A stretch of 64,000 nt of DNA, taken from positions 1-64,000 of the forward strand of contig NZ_PYAT01000006.1 in assembly GCF_003014655.1 (NCBI RefSeq). Direction: 5' to 3'. This document shows, piece after piece, positions 40,293-49,800 of the stretch (positions are counted from its first letter, which is position 1; each line of letters begins with the position of its first letter). The notes under the pieces are model-generated. The model saw only the letters and a list, made by a program, of their open reading frames with translations, had not been told where the DNA came from and did no database searches. A program made the translations under genes and the position numbers. The stretch is from Planomicrobium soli (lineage in GTDB: Bacteria; Bacillota; Bacilli; Bacillales_A; Planococcaceae).

Positions 40293-40472
40293 TATATTCT
40301 CATCAATCATGTTGAAATAAACCCTAAAAGCCCGTGAAGAAAAAAAAGCAATGCTTTTTCTTCACGGGCTTTAAAAATAACACATACTAAACAGTCTCTT
40401 ATTTTATTGGCAGGAAAAAAACGGTTTGTCTCGAACTAGTTAAGCGTTGTTAATTTTAAGAGGAGGGAAAAG
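40293..40472. other. gap with long perfect hairpin before the DinB-like gene
   Basis: No coding potential. The main feature is AAAGCCCGTGAAGAAAAA pairing with TTTTTCTTCACGGGCTTT (about 40326-40373), an 18-base-pair stem. Neither strand has a long T run after it, so it is not a typical terminator for a known gene. A ribosome site AAGAGGAGGG leads into the next gene. Confidence 0.6.
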
Positions 40473-40976
40473 ATGTATAGAACATTGGAAGATTTCTTGA
40501 CGCATTGGAAGCAGGAAGCGGCAATGACAGAGCAAGTATTCGATATGTTGACGGATGAATCGTTGAATCAGCAAATTACCTCGGAAAACCGGACTTTGGG
40601 GCGCCTTGGCTGGCATTTGACAACGACAATCGGAGAAATGATGAGCCATACCGGTTTGGAATTCGAAGCCACCCCAGAAGATTTGCCCGTTCCGAATTCT
40701 GCAAAAGAAATTGCAGATGCTTATCGCATGTCGAGCAAAGCAATGGTTCAAGCGTTGCAAGAGCAATGGACGGACGATACGCTGCAGGAAGAGCGGAATA
40801 TGTACGGGGAAAACTGGACGATCACCCAAGTCCTGACTACGTTGGTGATGCACCAAACCCACCATCGGGCACAGATGACAGTGCTTATGCGCCAAGCTGG
40901 ATTGAAAGTTCCTGGACTTTACGGCCCGGCAATGGAAGATTGGGCAGCCATGGGAGCGCCGGTTCCGAAAGTCTAA
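40473..40976 (+). CDS. DinB-family metal-dependent enzyme
   Basis: 167-residue four-helix-bundle protein of the DinB/YfiT-like group. Likely metal-binding His residues are in RLGWHLTTT (near 49) and in VMHQTHHRAQM (near 130-134). Relatives include thiol-dependent transferases that use bacillithiol, and damage-inducible proteins of unknown role. Single gene with its own terminator. Confidence 0.85.
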   Translation: MYRTLEDFLTHWKQEAAMTEQVFDMLTDESLNQQITSENRTLGRLGWHLTTTIGEMMSHTGLEFEATPEDLPVPNSAKEIADAYRMSSKAMVQALQEQWTDDTLQEERNMYGENWTITQVLTTLVMHQTHHRAQMTVLMRQAGLKVPGLYGPAMEDWAAMGAPVPKV

Positions 40977-40979
40977 AAA

Positions 40980-41016
40980 GAGGGATCCGAAAAAATTTTT
41001 TCGGGTCCTTTTTTAT
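40980..41016 (+). terminator. DinB-like gene terminator
   Basis: Stem GGATCCGAAAAAA with TTTTTTCGGGTCC (one wobble), followed by TTTTTTATTTTT. Confidence 0.85.
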
Positions 41017-41109
41017 TTTTTTTCTGTAAAAAGTCTAAAATGTTATTTTAAAATGAAAATAGATTTTTATCCAACAGGTATGGATTGTTCGGGAAATAGA
41101 AAAATGATG

Positions 41110-41491
41110 TGTGGATAACTTTATTTCAGTTGTCGAGTTATCCTTTATCCACAAGCTGTAAAAACCTTTTCTTTCCGCCACTCTTTTCTTCTGTTAGAAT
41201 GAGTTGTGGATAAAAGGGGAAGAAATGTGTATAACCTTGTGGAATATTCGGAATTCGAAAGGAGAAGGGAAAATGATAATAAATTGCTGCAAAACCCATG
41301 TGGAATACGCTTTAGACGTGTTCGTGGCGAAAACGGAAAGCTATCCTATTCTTACAGAATTGTCAGACGAAAAAAAGTTATCCACAAAGTGTGATTACTG
41401 TGAAGAGGCTGCGACGTATCTTGTGGCGAACGCATGAGCGGGCACAACATGTAGAAAAAGCTGTGGATATGTTGATAACATTTGTGGGTAA
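41110..41491. other. DnaA-box cluster around the CxxH/CxxC gene
   Basis: Perfect 9-mers TGTGGATAA at 41110-41118 and 41215-41223, and TTATCCACA at 41145-41153 and 41378-41386. One-mismatch boxes are TGTGGATAT (41462-41470) and TGTGGGTAA (41483-41491). Six sites in about 380 bases is comparable to the density at the origin itself. It spans the small gene and ends just before rlmH. Confidence 0.75.
41273..41437 (+). CDS. CxxH/CxxC small protein
   Basis: 54-residue protein with CCKTH near the start (Cys-x-x-His) and CDYC near residue 40 (Cys-x-x-Cys), matching the small 'CxxH/CxxC' family found before rlmH in Bacillales; probably zinc-binding, function unknown. ATG 41273 follows AAAGGAGAAGG; the upstream in-frame starts lack a site. 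It lies inside the DnaA-box cluster. Confidence 0.8.
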   Translation: MIINCCKTHVEYALDVFVAKTESYPILTELSDEKKLSTKCDYCEEAATYLVANA

Positions 41492-41527
41492 CTTGTTTGT
41501 AAAAAGAATGTAAAGGGGGGATAAGTT

Positions 41528-42007
41528 GTGAATATCTCAATTATCAGTGTTGGGAAGCTAAAAGAGAAATACTTAAAATCAGGAATCGAAGAATACACAA
41601 AACGGCTTGGAAGTTATGCAAAAGTGAACGAAGTGGAAGTGGCGGACGAAAAAGCGCCGGAACAATTAAGCGAAGCCGATATGGAAATCGTCAAAAAGAA
41701 AGAAGGCGAGCGGATTTTAGCAAAAATCCCCCAGGACGCTTACGTTGTCGCCCTTGCCATTGATGGCAAGATGAAAACATCCGAAGGGCTGGCAAAAGAT
41801 ATGGAATCCCTTATGACCTATGGCCGCAGCAAAGTGGTCTTCGTCATCGGTGGATCGCTTGGCCTCCACGATGAGGTGTTGAAGAGGGCGGATGAGAAAT
41901 TGTCATTCTCTAAGATGACGTTTCCTCACCAGTTGATGAAGCTGATTTTGGTGGAGCAGATTTATCGGGCTTTTCGGATCATGAAGGGCGAACCATATCA
42001 TAAGTAA
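41528..42007 (+). CDS. rlmH: 23S rRNA (pseudouridine-1915-N3) methyltransferase RlmH
   Basis: 159-residue SPOUT-class enzyme that methylates pseudouridine 1915 in helix 69 of 23S r[22 protein letters not shown] is the N-terminal signature, and the trefoil-knot SAM site reads [16 protein letters not shown]; the C terminus [10 protein letters not shown] is invariant. The start is GTG after AAAGGGGGG. Confidence 0.97.
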   Translation: MNISIISVGKLKEKYLKSGIEEYTKRLGSYAKVNEVEVADEKAPEQLSEADMEIVKKKEGERILAKIPQDAYVVALAIDGKMKTSEGLAKDMESLMTYGRSKVVFVIGGSLGLHDEVLKRADEKLSFSKMTFPHQLMKLILVEQIYRAFRIMKGEPYHK

Positions 42008-42288
42008 ATGAGTTCAGTTATTGAAACCTACCCAAAAGAAACAGGGTTTGTGTCGTTTGGATTTTATAAATATTGGTCTAAATTCCGTTATTTTAGTCGA
42101 ATACATCTATGGTAAGGCCACTGCGCTTATTAGGATAACCCAATTAATGAAGCAATTGGACCGATTTACTTTTTTTTTCAAAAATTTATAATGATAAAAG
42201 ATGGATTTTAGTTGGTAGTTTCTCTTAAGGCGTTTTTATCTATCGGAAAAGAGAAAGCTTGAAGTATAGAAGACGGGACGGGAATTGA
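42008..42288. other. 281-base gap with no recognised gene
   Basis: The only open stretch begins ATG at 42008 with no ribosome site and stops after about 35 codons (MSSVIETYPKETGFVSFGF...); it resembles nothing I recognise. A poly-T run (about 42171-42179) and TATAAT near 42189 precede the next gene and may be part of its promoter. Confidence 0.4.
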
Positions 42289-43797
42289 ATGAAAAAAATT
42301 GGATTTGATACGGAGAAATATTTGCAAGAACAATCTGCCTACATCTTAGAACGGGTGCAGCAGTATGATAAACTTTACTTGGAATTTGGCGGAAAATTGA
42401 TTGGCGACAAACATGCCAAGCGTGTCTTGCCTGGATTTGATGAAGATGCCAAAATCAAACTATTGCATACGCTGAAAGAAAATGCGGAAATCATCATTTG
42501 TGTGTACGCGGGAGACATCGAACGGAACAAAGTCCGTGAAGATTACGGCATCACTTATGATCAAGATGTCTTGCGCTTAATCGATGAATATCGGGCATAT
42601 GGCATTTCTGTCAACAGTGTCTTGATCACTCGTTACCAAGGACAACCAACAGCCAAAGTATTTATGACAAAGCTTGAGAGAAGCGGAATCAGCGTTTGTA
42701 TCCACCGCGAAATCGAAGGTTACCCCACAAACGTGGACGCGGTCCTTGGGGAAGAGGGATTTGCGACGAATCCCTATATTAAAACCACAAAGCCAATCGT
42801 GGTAGTAACGGCACCTGGCCCAAACAGCGGAAAGCTTGCCACCTGCCTTAACCAAATGTACCATGAGAATAAACTGGGGAATAAAGTCGGCTATGCCAAG
42901 TTTGAGACTTTTCCGGTTTGGAACTTGCCGTTAAAGCACCCGGTAAACATCGCTTATGAAGCGGCTACCGTCGATTTGAAAGACGTAAATATGATTGACA
43001 ATTATCACTATGAAGCATATGGGAAAGTAGCGATCAATTACAATCGCGATATTGAGACGTTTCCTGTCATCAAACGGATTATTGAAAGGATTACTGGCAA
43101 AGAGTCTGTTTACAGCTCACCGACTGATATGGGTGTCAATCGTCTGAAATCGGGCATCACCGACGATATGGTCGTGAAGGAAGCTGCCAAGCAGGAAATC
43201 ATTCGGCGCAGTTTCGTCGTAGAGAACGACTATAAAAAAGGGCTTGCTGATGAAGATAGTGTACGCCACATGCAAGTAATTCTGGAAGAGACTGATTTAA
43301 AGAAAGAGGATCGGGCACCTGTATTGCCAGCCCGTAATTATGCGAAAGCAATCCAAGAGCAAATTGGCAGCACGAATTTACAAGCTGTAATTGCGTTAGA
43401 ACTGCCAAATGGTGAGATGACCACTGGTCGAACGACAACTTTGATGGATGCTTCGGCAGCCGCGATTCTGAATGCTTTGAAGAAATTGACCAATATTTCC
43501 GATGAAATTAATTTGTTGTCGCCGATGATTCTGCAGACGATTCAACGGTTGAAAACCGATGATATGAACAGCCGAGTCCCGACGTTAAGCGCCAATGAAG
43601 TGCTGATTGCACTGGCAATCAGTGCAGTCACCAACCCTACTTCTGAGCTGGCTTATAAGCAACTGCCAAATTTAAAAGATACACAAGCGCATTCTACGGT
43701 CATATTGAATAGGGAAAACGAACAGACCTTCAAGAAGCTTGGAATCGACATCACCAATGATCCGGTATATCCAACTGAAAACCTGTATTACAATTAG
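42289..43797 (+). CDS. DUF1846 family protein
   Basis: 502-residue cytoplasmic protein of the DUF1846 family, widespread in Firmicutes and of unknown function. An N-terminal alpha/beta region begins [19 protein letters not shown]; the segment [20 protein letters not shown] (about 181-200) resembles a nucleotide-binding loop. No membrane segments. A GACGGGACGGG region precedes the ATG. Not in an evident operon; a strong terminator-like hairpin follows. Confidence 0.88.
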   Translation: MKKIGFDTEKYLQEQSAYILERVQQYDKLYLEFGGKLIGDKHAKRVLPGFDEDAKIKLLHTLKENAEIIICVYAGDIERNKVREDYGITYDQDVLRLIDEYRAYGISVNSVLITRYQGQPTAKVFMTKLERSGISVCIHREIEGYPTNVDAVLGEEGFATNPYIKTTKPIVVVTAPGPNSGKLATCLNQMYHENKLGNKVGYAKFETFPVWNLPLKHPVNIAYEAATVDLKDVNMIDNYHYEAYGKVAINYNRDIETFPVIKRIIERITGKESVYSSPTDMGVNRLKSGITDDMVVKEAAKQEIIRRSFVVENDYKKGLADEDSVRHMQVILEETDLKKEDRAPVLPARNYAKAIQEQIGSTNLQAVIALELPNGEMTTGRTTTLMDASAAAILNALKKLTNISDEINLLSPMILQTIQRLKTDDMNSRVPTLSANEVLIALAISAVTNPTSELAYKQLPNLKDTQAHSTVILNRENEQTFKKLGIDITNDPVYPTENLYYN

Positions 43798-43872
43798 GTT
43801 TTGAGAAACGCCTGCCTTTTTCTTCTTACATAGACGCCTAAGGCAGATGTTTTTTCGTTTATAGAGTTTACT

Positions 43873-43917
43873 AAAAAAGTGTAGTCTTCTTCTAATGAGA
43901 AGACTACACTTTTTTGG
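43873..43917 (+). terminator. terminator after the DUF1846 gene
   Basis: An 18-base-pair perfect stem AAAAAAGTGTAGTCTTCT with AGAAGACTACACTTTTTT, loop TCTAATG. It is symmetrical enough to work in both directions. Confidence 0.85.
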
Positions 43918-44073
43918 GTTGATGGATTAACTGCCGGAACGTCTGTGTAGACATGGATCTTTTGGAGAATATCGAAGATGCTTTTGAAAGAATATACAAA
44001 AATGGTTTTACTCCATCTAACAGAAAAATAATACCGCCTATAAAGTAGCCGCAGTGAACCAACCGTATCATAA
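43918..44073. other. gap with no convincing gene
   Basis: A plus-strand frame of about 32 codons (MDLLENIEDAFERIYKNG..., about 43952-44050) has no ribosome site or recognisable family. It may be the tail of a lost gene. Nothing else is visible. Confidence 0.35.
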
Positions 44074-44107
44074 ATAAAAAAGAGTCAGGATCGTAATCCT
44101 GACTCTT
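44074..44107 (-). terminator. terminator of the fdhA-hbpS-like operon
   Basis: A 12-base-pair stem (44080-44091 with 44096-44107, loop CGTA) followed on the minus strand by TTTTTTATT. Confidence 0.85.
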
Positions 44108-44135
44108 CAATATGAAAATGGAATATAGATATTTG

Positions 44136-44555
44136 CTATTGAGCTTGTTGCTTATTAAATGCATTTACGCCGGCTTCTGCAACTTGAACATCATGAGGCA
44201 CTGAACTTCCACTGACTCCTATTGCTCCCACTACTTTTCCCTCAACGACAAGGGGAATCCCTCCGCCAAAAACGACAAGGCGCCCATTATTGGTCGTATT
44301 TAATCCGAAAAGTTCAGCAGCAGGAACAGTTGCATCTGCCAGGGCGGATGTGGGCATTTTCAAAGCTACGGATGTCCATGCTTTATTTTGGGCAATATCA
44401 ATACTCGCAAGCCAGGCATCATCCATCCGATGAATGGCTATCAGATTTCCGCCATCATCTACAACAGTAATAACCATGGCAACACCGATATTTTTTGCTT
44501 CTTCTTCCGCACCTGCAGTAATTTCTTTTGCTACATCTAAAGTGATCTTATACAT
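44136..44555 (-). CDS. GlcG/HbpS family protein
   Basis: 139-residue protein of the GlcG/HbpS (PduO C-terminal-like) fold; relatives bind haem or corrinoid. Motifs ITVVDDGGNLIAIHRMD and VFGGGIPLVVEGKVVGAIGVSG are characteristic. No signal peptide, so it is cytoplasmic. AAAGGAGGTCC lies before the ATG. It starts 46 bases after fdhA and should be co-transcribed, suggesting a role alongside aldehyde oxidation, but that role is unknown. Confidence 0.87.
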   Translation of the reverse strand: MYKITLDVAKEITAGAEEEAKNIGVAMVITVVDDGGNLIAIHRMDDAWLASIDIAQNKAWTSVALKMPTSALADATVPAAELFGLNTTNNGRLVVFGGGIPLVVEGKVVGAIGVSGSSVPHDVQVAEAGVNAFNKQQAQ

Positions 44556-44601
44556 AAGAAAGGACCTCCTTTTTTAATGAGCACATCGAAAAATATACTG
44601 C

Positions 44602-45816
44602 TTATTTAAAAACTCCATGGGGATCAATGACAAACTTCTTGGAAGCTCCTTGGTCAAACTCAGCATAAGCTCCAGGTGCCTGATCCAACGAAATCACTGT
44701 GGCATTTACCGCTTTAGCGATTTGTGCTTTTCCGCTTAAAATCGACATCATTAAGTCGCGATGATACCTCATAACTGGTGTTTGGCCCGTTACAAAAGTA
44801 TGTGCTTTTGCCCAACCAAGCCCTAAGCGCACTTTTAAGGTTCCGATTTTCGCATCTTCATCAACAGCGCCTGGATCACCCGTTACATAGAGTCCCGGTA
44901 TGCCAAGACGGCCGCCTGCGCGAGTAACTTGCATAATGGAGTTCAACACAATAGCGGGTGCTTCACCGGCGCCTTCGCCATGTCCACTAGCTTCAAAGCC
45001 AACGCAGTCAATAGCGCAATCAACTTCTGGCACACCTAAGATTTGAGCAATTTGCTCTCCGAGATCCGGATGTTCCCTTAGGTTTACGGTTTCACAGCCG
45101 AAGCTTCTAGCTTGTGCAAGGCGTTCGCCATTTAAATCACCCACAATTACAACAGACGCTCCTAGAAGCTGGGCGGAGTGGGCAGCGGCTAAACCTACAG
45201 GGCCGGCTCCCGCAACATAGACGGTAGATCCTGGTCTGACACCAGCACTTACAGCACCATGATAACCCGTTGGAAAAATATCAGAAAGCATCGTTAAATC
45301 GAGTATTTTTTCCATCGCCTGATCTTTATCCGGGAACTTCAGCAACTGGAAATCTGCGTAAGGGACCATTACATATTCCGATTGCCCGCCAACCCATCCG
45401 CCCATGTCTACATAGCCATAAGCAGATCCGGGACGATCCGGATTTACATTCTCGCAAATATGGGTATCACGCTCTTTACAACTGCGGCAGCGGCCGCAAG
45501 CAATATTAAATGGTACAGAGACGAGGTCTCCTTTTTTGATAAATTCAACATCGCGGCCCACTTCAATAACTTCGCCTGTAATTTCATGGCCAAGGACAAG
45601 CCCTGAAGGAGCTGTGGTGCGTCCACGCACCATATGTTGATCACTTCCGCAAATATTTGTTACAACGACTTTCACAATTACTCCGTGTTCACATTTACGT
45701 CCTACATTTAAACGGTTTACCCCAGGGCCGTCTCTAATAATTAATTCAGGATAACTAATATCTTCGACTGTTACAGTCCCTGCACCTCTGTATACAACTG
45801 CTCTGTTTCCTGCCAT
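44602..45816 (-). CDS. fdhA: glutathione-independent formaldehyde dehydrogenase (zinc alcohol dehydrogenase family)
   Basis: 404-residue zinc- and NAD-dependent enzyme of the Pseudomonas FdhA type, oxidising formaldehyde to formate without added thiol. Catalytic zinc ligands lie in CGSDQH and GHEITGEV; the structural zinc site is CGRCRSCKERDTHIC. The Rossmann loop is GAGPVGLAAAHSA. The long N-terminal insertion and the IGTLKVRLGLGWAKAHTF region distinguish this subfamily from ordinary alcohol dehydrogenases. ATG 45816 follows TAGGAG; an ATG three codons earlier overlaps that site. Divergent from an HxlR-type regulator. Confidence 0.9.
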   Translation of the reverse strand: MAGNRAVVYRGAGTVTVEDISYPELIIRDGPGVNRLNVGRKCEHGVIVKVVVTNICGSDQHMVRGRTTAPSGLVLGHEITGEVIEVGRDVEFIKKGDLVSVPFNIACGRCRSCKERDTHICENVNPDRPGSAYGYVDMGGWVGGQSEYVMVPYADFQLLKFPDKDQAMEKILDLTMLSDIFPTGYHGAVSAGVRPGSTVYVAGAGPVGLAAAHSAQLLGASVVIVGDLNGERLAQARSFGCETVNLREHPDLGEQIAQILGVPEVDCAIDCVGFEASGHGEGAGEAPAIVLNSIMQVTRAGGRLGIPGLYVTGDPGAVDEDAKIGTLKVRLGLGWAKAHTFVTGQTPVMRYHRDLMMSILSGKAQIAKAVNATVISLDQAPGAYAEFDQGASKKFVIDPHGVFK

Positions 45817-45864
45817 TCCTATCATCTCCTATCCTGTTTTCTCAAATACAAGATCTGATTCTTA

Positions 45865-45890
45865 TGTCCATCTTGCTTTAAAGATGGACA
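45865..45890. promoter_or_regulatory. inverted repeat between fdhA and hxlR, candidate operator
   Basis: TGTCCATCTT (45865-45874), spacer GCTTTA, AAGATGGACA (45881-45890): a perfect 10-base inverted repeat about 50 bases before fdhA. Size and symmetry fit a dimeric winged-helix regulator such as the HxlR-type protein encoded divergently. It could also be an mRNA hairpin. Confidence 0.55.
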
Positions 45891-46034
45891 TCGATACAAC
45901 TATAGGGACAATATAAATATTTATTATATTCTATATATTCTAAAATATAATTCTTTTCATTGGAAGAAGGCACTTTTTTGTGAGAAGGTTACCAAAAGGA
46001 TACTTTTAAGCACCACAAGGAAAGGGGAAGTCTA

Positions 46035-46406
46035 ATGGATGACTTACGAACAGAAATAAAAAGGAAAATTAAAAGTGGCGAGTTTAATTGCGAAAAAGAA
46101 TTGACCTTATCCCTTATTAGCGGAAAGTGGAAAATCATTATTATTTACCATTTAGCAACAGAGGGTACTTTACGATTTAGTGATATTAATCGATTGCTTC
46201 CAAAAATTACTCATAAGGTATTAACCACTCAAATTAGGGAGTTAGAAGAGGATGGGATTGTCCATCGAAAAGTGTTCCCCGAAGTTCCGCCGAGAGTAGA
46301 ATATTCTTTAACAAATTTAGGGGAAAGTCTAATGCCGATCGTTCTGATGATGTACGAATGGGGAAAGGAAAATATAAAACATTATCCTATTATAAAAAAT
46401 AGATGA
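46035..46406 (+). CDS. hxlR: HxlR-type formaldehyde-responsive regulator
   Basis: 123-residue winged-helix regulator. The segment [17 protein letters not shown] matches the N terminus of Bacillus subtilis HxlR closely, including the Cys-Glu-Lys triplet (Cys19 and Lys21 here) whose Cys and Lys are crosslinked by formaldehyde in that protein. The C-terminal half [19 protein letters not shown] is also close. HxlR activates the ribulose-monophosphate genes in Bacillus; those genes are not in this window, and a formaldehyde dehydrogenase is divergent from it instead. AAGGAAAGGGGAAG precedes the ATG. The symbol is by similarity. Confidence 0.8.
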   Translation: MDDLRTEIKRKIKSGEFNCEKELTLSLISGKWKIIIIYHLATEGTLRFSDINRLLPKITHKVLTTQIRELEEDGIVHRKVFPEVPPRVEYSLTNLGESLMPIVLMMYEWGKENIKHYPIIKNR

Positions 46407-46433
46407 AAAGTTCTTTATGAATGGCTCTATCTA

Positions 46434-46477
46434 GGGACACAAAGACACAGTAAAACTGTCCTTGTGTCCTTATTTCT
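46434..46477 (+). terminator. hxlR-like gene terminator
   Basis: Stem GGACACAAAGACA with TGTCCTTGTGTCC (one mismatch), loop about 9 bases, then TTATTTC. Confidence 0.65.
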
Positions 46478-46823
46478 AATGCCGACTTTGTTCTACTCGC
46501 AATGCGCAAGCAAAAGCAGCCACCTAAAAATAAAACAAATTCAAAAAATAATACAAGTCCTCTGTAAGTAATAGTAATAAGAAATCAAAAAAAGTACAAA
46601 TACACCCAAATATTTTCCTAACCCATTATTTTTGCCAATGGTAAGCTAACATTAAAGCGGTTAGAAAGCGCTTACATCAGAGAGTTTCCATATTTTACAC
46701 TCCAGAAAGAAGATAACATCACTCTACCTCTTGTTTATAAAAACACTTATTCATAATTTCACGAAAGGCTGTGATAGCTTAAGCTGCGGAACCTATCAAA
46801 AAATTGGATAATGGAGGTTTTTT
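46478..46823. other. 346-base gap upstream of the secreted esterase gene
   Basis: AT-rich, no supported gene. It contains a possible cre site (46662-46676) and several A-tracts. A GGAGG ribosome site (46813-46817) precedes the esterase ATG. No clear sigma-A promoter could be singled out. Confidence 0.5.
46662..46676 (+). promoter_or_regulatory. candidate cre (CcpA) site
   Basis: TAGAAAGCGCTTACA matches the Bacillus cre consensus WTGNAANCGNWNNCW at 14 of 15 positions (an A replaces the conserved T). It lies about 150 bases before the esterase ATG. Catabolite control of a secreted hydrolase would be sensible. Confidence 0.45.
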
Positions 46824-49800
46824 ATGAAAAGATCAGTAGCGCTTATCATGATTGTTGTAATGCTATTTGGAATGGTGGGAACGAATTCAGTGTTTGCTCA
46901 AGGTAAAGGTAGCCAAAATGGGAACGCGAACGGAAAAAACAAACAGCAAATCGAACTAAAGCACAGCTCTTATCAAGCTGTTCTGCCGGCTGGTTATAAT
47001 GCTAATAAAAAAAGGGCCTACCCGGTTATTTATGTGATGCCTGAAAATGGAACAACGAAAATCAACCAAGATGCTGTTAAGATGGCGGAAAAATTGATGA
47101 AGACGGATGACTCGTTGGAAGCGATTTTAATACTTACTGCCTTTGATGAAAAAGCGGAACTTGTTTCTGAAATGAAGAAAGTTGTAGCTGATGTAGATGC
47201 TCGGTATAAGACCATTCCTGCATCTGATGCGAGAGCCGTTTTCGGTATTGGAACTGGGGGCTATATGGCGTATATCCTCGGATTACATACTTTAGGGGAA
47301 GACGGGGTTCCGAAAATAACGAAGACTCCTGATTTATTCGGGGCTATAGCTAGCGTAAGAGGAAATTTTGTTGGAGAAGACAATATTTGGTATAAAGGTT
47401 ATGGCAGTGTTCATAGTGTTTTGAATGGATTTACTGCTGGTGATCTTGCCAAATTTTACACGTATTTAGATGCACCGACGGAGGATTCGTGGACATCTAT
47501 GAGTGGATCGACCGGTGATCTTGGGAGACTATTTATTGGGAAAAATCAAATGTTCCCTTATAGTGTCCATGAGTTTACTGCCAGACATGGTAGTTTTGAT
47601 GATGCTTTTTTAACCGAATCTATGAATCGTACTATGGATAGATTAAGTGACTTTTTTACGGCGAAACTACTTACGGGCAGTTCATTTTCATTAAGCCCTC
47701 AGGCTTTGCCATCTGAGGCAGCGTCAGTCACGTTGTCGTATGATATTACGGTTAAAGATTCGTTACAGCAGTTTTCCAAAGAAAAAGAGACGATTTGGTT
47801 CAATGTCACGATGACGGATCCGGATTCAAATGAGATTTTATACAGTGAAAAAGTAAAACAAACCGTTACCAACAAGGGAAATTTTAAAGGGGAGTTACAG
47901 CTTCCGAATCGAGTCAATGATGTAAACACAAATGTAGAACTGACAGTTACGATTCTTGGAAAAGAGATTAGTTTAGGGACGCGTCCTATTGTAAGAATAA
48001 TAGATACAGGATCAGAACCTGAGAATCAGCTTGTGGATTTAATGGGAGATTGGAAGTTTAATGCATATAAACCTTATAACAGTATAAATCCTCACACGCT
48101 TGACAACATTAGTAACGTAACTGAGGACGTGTGGACTTCTTGGGCAACGGTTCAGCCAGCACTTGGTTGGTGGAATGAAAGTTTCGCTCCATCACTTGAA
48201 GGCAATGCGAACTGGACAGGTTATGCATGGTATGTCCGCAACTTTGATTTACCTGAAAAGTTTGCAACGGAAGGACTTCTTCTAGCGCTTGGGAAGTTTG
48301 ATGAAGCAGATGTTGTATATATCAACGGGAAAAAAGTAGGGGCAACTGGTATTAGAGAGGATGGCACATACGATGGTTCAAATCCTTGGGATGTAGACCG
48401 TCTTTATGACCTTGATTCTTCCCTCCTGAATTATGGAGGAACGAATACAATCGCTGTTCGGATGGCCAATTCAAGCGGAGGCGGTGGCTGGTACGCGGGG
48501 CCAGTCGGTATTTATTCGCCTGCAGCCTACAATAAGGTGAAAGGGCTTCCGTATGTTATGGCACCGACAGAGGTTCAAGATCTTGTAGCAGAAACGGTTG
48601 CCGAACAGAAGGCTTATTTAGAAGCCTTAGACATAAAGGGGTTTGCTTCAACGGTGGACCCTAAATATTTCCAGAATGGATATGATAAAGCAAGACTTGT
48701 TAACGAAATGTCAGAGTCCATCAAAGGGGCTTCCTCCGTTTCTGTAGAGGATAGTGTCGTCTCCGTTTTCGTCTCTGACGATAAGTACATGTACCAAGCC
48801 GATCGCAAAATGACGGTGGACGGGAAAGTCACAGAAACTCAGGTTCAGTATTATTTCATCATTGAAGATGGAAAAGCTGTGATGTATGGAGATCATGAGC
48901 GATTTTTTACAGATACATTCTCTTCAAGAAAAGCGGCTTCGGCAAGTAGGATGCCTGGCATGAAAGATGTCAATTATCGTGTATACCTTCCACCGGGCTA
49001 TTTTGAAGGAGAAGAACGATATCCAGTTGTGTATTTGCTTCACCAATTTAATAGTACAAGTAAATCGTATGAAATTGATGGCGTTCACACACAGATGGAT
49101 GAAGGAATCGCTTCTGGAGAATTGGATGACATGATCCTCGTGATACCTGACAGTTCAGCGACAAGTTTTTGGCGAGGAGACTGGGAAGATATGGTCACGG
49201 ATGAGCTGATTCCATTGATTGATACGAAGTATCGTACGATCGATGATGCGAGATACCGTGCTACAGCTGGAGCATCAATGGGAGGAGTCGGAGCATATAG
49301 TGTCGGCTTACAAAATCCGGACTACTTTACAGGAGTGGTTAGTTTCTTCGGGGCATTTGCTTACGGACAGGCGGGTAACCCTGTAACGATTGCGAATAAC
49401 GTTTCAGCAGAGTATCTCAAGTATTTCTCCCATTATTTTAATAGTGGGAATAGAGATGTCTATGGGTTTGGAAGAGAAGCGATTCAACTGGATCAAATTT
49501 TACGGTCCAAGGGTGTAGACCATTATTACTTTATTGAAAATGGCGAACATGACTCAGCGTTCTACATTCCATTCTTCAAACAAGCAATGGCTTATACAAG
49601 CCGTCGTATGTTTGATACAAACGGTGCTATCGCGCAAGCAGTTTCAGGATCTGTTGAAGCAGCGACTGGGGAAGATGGTATCACTATTACAGGTACTGTC
49701 CAATTGGACGAAGAAATTGCTTCTTACATGAATACCATTCCAGCAAGTAAATATACAGTGAACCAAAATCCAGACTTAGTCGTTCCAGTTACGGTCTATA

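Noticed and set aside
42289-43797. Toxin-antitoxin or defence gene
   Set aside because: The sequence matches the housekeeping-like DUF1846 family; no partner gene or mobile context is present.
43904-44164. 86-codon minus-strand open frame overlapping two hairpins
   Set aside because: No ribosome site, runs through both terminator stems and into the HbpS-like gene in another frame; no recognisable family.
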